Part shown: one piece after another, positions 5,425 to 7,491 of the stretch
Layout: every line of letters starts with the position of its first letter
Position numbering within the stretch: position 1 is the stretch's first letter
DNA from: Micrococcales bacterium
GTDB lineage: Bacteria; Actinomycetota; Actinomycetes; S36-B12
DNA length: 7,491 nucleotides
Assembly (NCBI GenBank): GCA_002694095.1
Contig: NZLD01000034.1
Location: 2,195 to 9,685, forward strand
Direction: 5' to 3'
The notes under the pieces: generated by a model
Database searches by the model: none
Seen by the model: only the letters and a program-made list of their open reading frames with translations
What the model was told of the DNA's origin: nothing
Translations under genes and position numbers: made by a program

Positions 5425-6389
5425 ATGTGTCTTTGAGGGGCCGCTTCGCGCTCATCATGATGATCGGTGTCATGGCAGTGGGCGTTGTTTTCGCCGCGTC
5501 TTTGGTGACAGGGTTTGCTGACGTCAGTCCGCAGATCGTGTGGAGTATCCGTGCACCGAGGGTCGTACTCACCCTTGTCGTCGGTGCGGGTCTAGCTGTT
5601 GCCGGTGGTCTGCTGCAGGGAGTCTTTGGGAACCCTCTAGCGGCCCCCTCCATCGTCGGGGTTTCGGCTTCAGGTGCGGCCGGTGCGAGTATTGGAGCAG
5701 CGCTGGGCATTCCCTTCAATTCGATACCGCTTGCCTTCATGGGGGTGATACTTGCCGGAGTTGGACTGATCGTGGTGCGTGCAATCGCTAGTCGTGATGG
5801 CAAGGTCAATTCAACAGCTCTGCTACTCGGCGGAGTGGCCATCAGCTTCTTCTCCCTGGCGCTGGTGTTGCTGGCTTCTCCTTTCATTAGTCGGGAAGCT
5901 GGGCGGTCTTTCTCCTTTTGGGCTAACGGGTCCTTCGCATTGGCGACTTGGTCCGGAGTCGTTGCAGTTGCGCCTTTGGCGATCGTCGGGCTTGTCATCG
6001 CTTTTGGGATCGCCAGCCGGGTGGACCCGCTGTCTCTCGGCTCCGTCGCTGCACGAGCCTTGGGGGTAGATGCCGATCGAGTGACGCAGTACGCGCTAGT
6101 CGCTGTGGTGCTGTTGGTTGCACCTGGTGTCACGGTTGTTGGCATTATCGCGTTCGTGGGACTCGTGGTTCCCCATGCCCTTCGGTTTTTTCTTGGACCG
6201 CGCAACACATTCCTGTTACCAGCTTCAGCCGTCTTCGGTGGCCTGTTGGTGGCGAGTGCGGATTTCATTTCCCGCAACATGCTTGCCCCTGCAGAAATAC
6301 CCGTGGGTGCAGTCACAGCACTGGTTGGAGCACCTGTGTTCCTGGTGCTTTTGCGCCAGATGGTGCGTCGTGGGGTTATGAGCATCTGA
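5421..6389 (+). CDS. hmuU: Heme ABC transporter permease HmuU (FecCD family)
   Basis: This 322-residue polytopic membrane protein is the channel subunit of the heme importer and would work as a homodimer with two HmuV ATPases. Family hallmarks are IRAPRVV (43-49), GGLLQGVFGNPLAAPSIVGVS (62-82), GIIAFVGLVVPHALRFFLG (241-259, the coupling region facing the ATPase) and EIPVGAVTALVGAPVFLVLL (292-311). About nine to ten hydrophobic segments can be traced. The N-terminus is shorter than in many ~350-residue relatives, with the first membrane segment at about residue 9. The GTG start overlaps the hmuT stop as GTGA, and the stop TGA 6387-6389 shares a base with the hmuV ATG, so the three genes are translationally coupled. 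Fe-siderophore permeases share this fold; the heme call follows from HmuT. Confidence 0.9.
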   Translation: MNVSLRGRFALIMMIGVMAVGVVFAASLVTGFADVSPQIVWSIRAPRVVLTLVVGAGLAVAGGLLQGVFGNPLAAPSIVGVSASGAAGASIGAALGIPFNSIPLAFMGVILAGVGLIVVRAIASRDGKVNSTALLLGGVAISFFSLALVLLASPFISREAGRSFSFWANGSFALATWSGVVAVAPLAIVGLVIAFGIASRVDPLSLGSVAARALGVDADRVTQYALVAVVLLVAPGVTVVGIIAFVGLVVPHALRFFLGPRNTFLLPASAVFGGLLVASADFISRNMLAPAEIPVGAVTALVGAPVFLVLLRQMVRRGVMSI

Positions 6390-7039
6390 TGGCGTTGTTG
6401 GAACTGAAAGGGGTGTCACTGCTCACAAGTGGTGTTGAGCGAGTCGCGTCGGTGACTGCATCGGTTGACGCGGGTCAGTTGGTAGCGATCGTTGGTCCCA
6501 ATGGTTCAGGTAAATCGTCTCTGCTGGGTTTGATGGCTGGCTTGTTCACGCCCACGCGCGGATCCGTCCTGCTGAATGGTCGACTGGTGTCGAATATGGG
6601 GCTGCGAGAACTTGCTACCGAGCGTGCGTGGCTGGGTCAATCAACGCCCGGCGCTGACAATTTCTCCGTGGCAGAAGTTCTGAACTGGGGGAGGAGTTTC
6701 GTAGCCGGAGAAACCAGTGATGCACAGAGCGCACTTGACGAGGTGGTAAGGGTGTTCGAGGTACAGGATCTGATGACGGCACGAATGTATCGGCTGTCCG
6801 GTGGCCAAAGGCAGCGAGTCCACCTCGCTCGCACCTGGCTACAGGGTGCACGAATCACGTTGTTGGATGAACCCGATTCGAGTCTTGACGAAACCGGTCG
6901 GTCTATATTGCGCGGTGCCGTGCAGGAATGTGTGCGGGCGGGTCGGACAGTAGCGTTGGTTACGCACGATCGTGGCTGGGCAATGAGCGAAGCAGACCTC
7001 GTGTGGGAGGTTTGCGCGGGCCGAATCGTTGTCGGCTAG
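6389..7039 (+). CDS. hmuV: Heme ABC transporter ATP-binding protein HmuV
   Basis: This 216-residue cytoplasmic ATPase powers the HmuTU importer. All nucleotide-binding elements are present: Walker A GPNGSGKS (36-43), Q-loop Gln84, signature LSGGQRQR (136-143), Walker B ITLLDE (156-161) with catalytic Glu161, D-loop SSLD (164-167) and switch His193 in VTHDRG. It is compact compared with the ~250-270 residues usual in HmuV and ends right after the GRIVVG strand, lacking the usual C-terminal helical extension. ATG 6389 is chosen because it starts a canonical N-terminus and overlaps the hmuU TGA (TGATG); the open frame extends far upstream inside hmuU, but that part is not protein-like. No strong ribosome-binding site is visible, which fits coupling. 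Confidence 0.9.
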   Translation: MALLELKGVSLLTSGVERVASVTASVDAGQLVAIVGPNGSGKSSLLGLMAGLFTPTRGSVLLNGRLVSNMGLRELATERAWLGQSTPGADNFSVAEVLNWGRSFVAGETSDAQSALDEVVRVFEVQDLMTARMYRLSGGQRQRVHLARTWLQGARITLLDEPDSSLDETGRSILRGAVQECVRAGRTVALVTHDRGWAMSEADLVWEVCAGRIVVG

Positions 7040-7048
7040 CGTTCAGAC

Positions 7049-7489
7049 ATGCTCAGAGGAATCGACCCGTTGCTCAGCGGTGACCTGTTGAAGATCTTGG
7101 ACGATATGGGTCACGGTGATCAACTTCTGCTCGTGGACCGCAATTACCCCGCCGCAGCGAGCGGGAAGTCAGTCATCCGCTTGGGAGAGGTTGGGGTCCT
7201 GCGTGCGGCTCGAGCCATCTTGAGTGTGTTGCCACTCGACTCGTTCATCGACCACCCGTTGGAGCGCATGGAGGTCGAGGACGACCCCGTGAAGACGACG
7301 TCCTTGCAGAACGACCTTCTGGCTCTCGCTAGTGAGAGCGAGGGGCGCAGTTTGGAGTATGGCGTCATTCCACGCTTGGACTTCTACCAGCGGGCATCTG
7401 CCGCGTACGCGGTGGTGCATACGTTGGAGGACCAGCCCTATGGCTGTTTCATCCTGCACAAGGGCGTTATCTTCCAGCCAGTAGCGTGA
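7049..7489 (+). CDS. fucU: RbsD/FucU-family sugar mutarotase (L-fucose mutarotase-like)
   Basis: This 146-residue cytoplasmic protein belongs to the RbsD/FucU family, which interconverts sugar anomers or pyranose forms before phosphorylation or isomerisation. Hallmarks are MLRGIDPLLSGDLLKILDDM, GHGDQLLLVDRNYP (21-34) with the family histidine His22 and Asp30, LPLDSFI (61-67), RLDFYQRASAAYAVVHTLE (109-127) and YGCFILHKGV (131-140). FucU rather than RbsD is favoured by length and by the IxR..FY.R region. At the conserved YGN/YAN motif this protein has YGC, with Cys133 replacing Asn. It starts nine bases after hmuV with no clear ribosome-binding site and may be cotranscribed with it. A link to heme uptake is not obvious, and downstream sugar genes may lie beyond the window. 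Confidence 0.82.
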   Translation: MLRGIDPLLSGDLLKILDDMGHGDQLLLVDRNYPAAASGKSVIRLGEVGVLRAARAILSVLPLDSFIDHPLERMEVEDDPVKTTSLQNDLLALASESEGRSLEYGVIPRLDFYQRASAAYAVVHTLEDQPYGCFILHKGVIFQPVA

Positions 7490-7491
7490 CC

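Noticed and set aside
5231..6385. A 384-codon open frame on the minus strand across hmuT and hmuU
   Set aside because: It is antisense to two well-supported genes and its translation is low-complexity, rich in Thr, Ala, Pro and Ser with no domain. It is a by-product of the GC bias of hmuU.
5948..6388. N-terminal extension of HmuV reaching back into hmuU
   Set aside because: The extension is Cys/Arg/Trp-rich shadow translation of hmuU, and the canonical ATPase N-terminus begins at ATG 6389 with a TGATG overlap.
1..7491. CRISPR array, tRNA, rRNA or insertion-sequence ends
   Set aside because: No repeated spacer pattern, cloverleaf, rRNA motif, transposase or flanking terminal inverted repeats were seen on either strand.

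Overview
The window looks like a chromosomal segment of an actinobacterium (Actinomycetota) devoted mainly to iron and heme. The organism call rests on four things seen in the sequence: two DtxR/IdeR-type iron boxes upstream of the first gene, a corynebacterial-type HmuT lipoprotein with its HmuU and HmuV partners, a short actinobacterial AcpS, and moderately high GC with frequent GTG starts and overlapping genes. I cannot name a genus.

Region 1 (1-3774) is a tight three-gene operon, all on the + strand, behind a promoter flanked by two 19-bp iron boxes. Its first gene encodes an unusual 856-residue fusion: an AMP-forming adenylation domain, a phosphopantetheine carrier domain with a GDSL serine, and a polytopic acyltransferase-3 membrane domain. 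The second gene is a dedicated AcpS-type phosphopantetheinyl transferase, and the third is a DUF2470 (HugZ-like, heme-associated) protein. Together they contain every part needed to activate a carboxylic acid, hold it as a thioester on a carrier, and pass it to an acceptor at the membrane. The logic resembles DltA/DltC/DltB, but on one polypeptide and apparently induced by iron starvation. Substrate and acceptor are unknown.

Region 2 (3775-4422) is 648 bases with no gene I can defend. It holds two or three stem-loop candidates just after the operon, protein-like but start-less open stretches that may be decayed genes, and no recognisable iron box.

Region 3 (4423-7039) is a complete heme ABC importer: lipoprotein receptor HmuT, FecCD-family permease HmuU and ATPase HmuV, each overlapping the next by one to four bases. 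Region 4 (7049-7489) is a RbsD/FucU-family sugar mutarotase nine bases after hmuV, with an atypical residue at a normally conserved position.

Hand counts on sampled 60-base lines give about 45-53% GC in region 1 and about 62-68% in regions 3-4. This suggests, without proving it, that the acyl-transfer operon and the heme importer have different histories. They share an iron theme and a direction but probably not one promoter.
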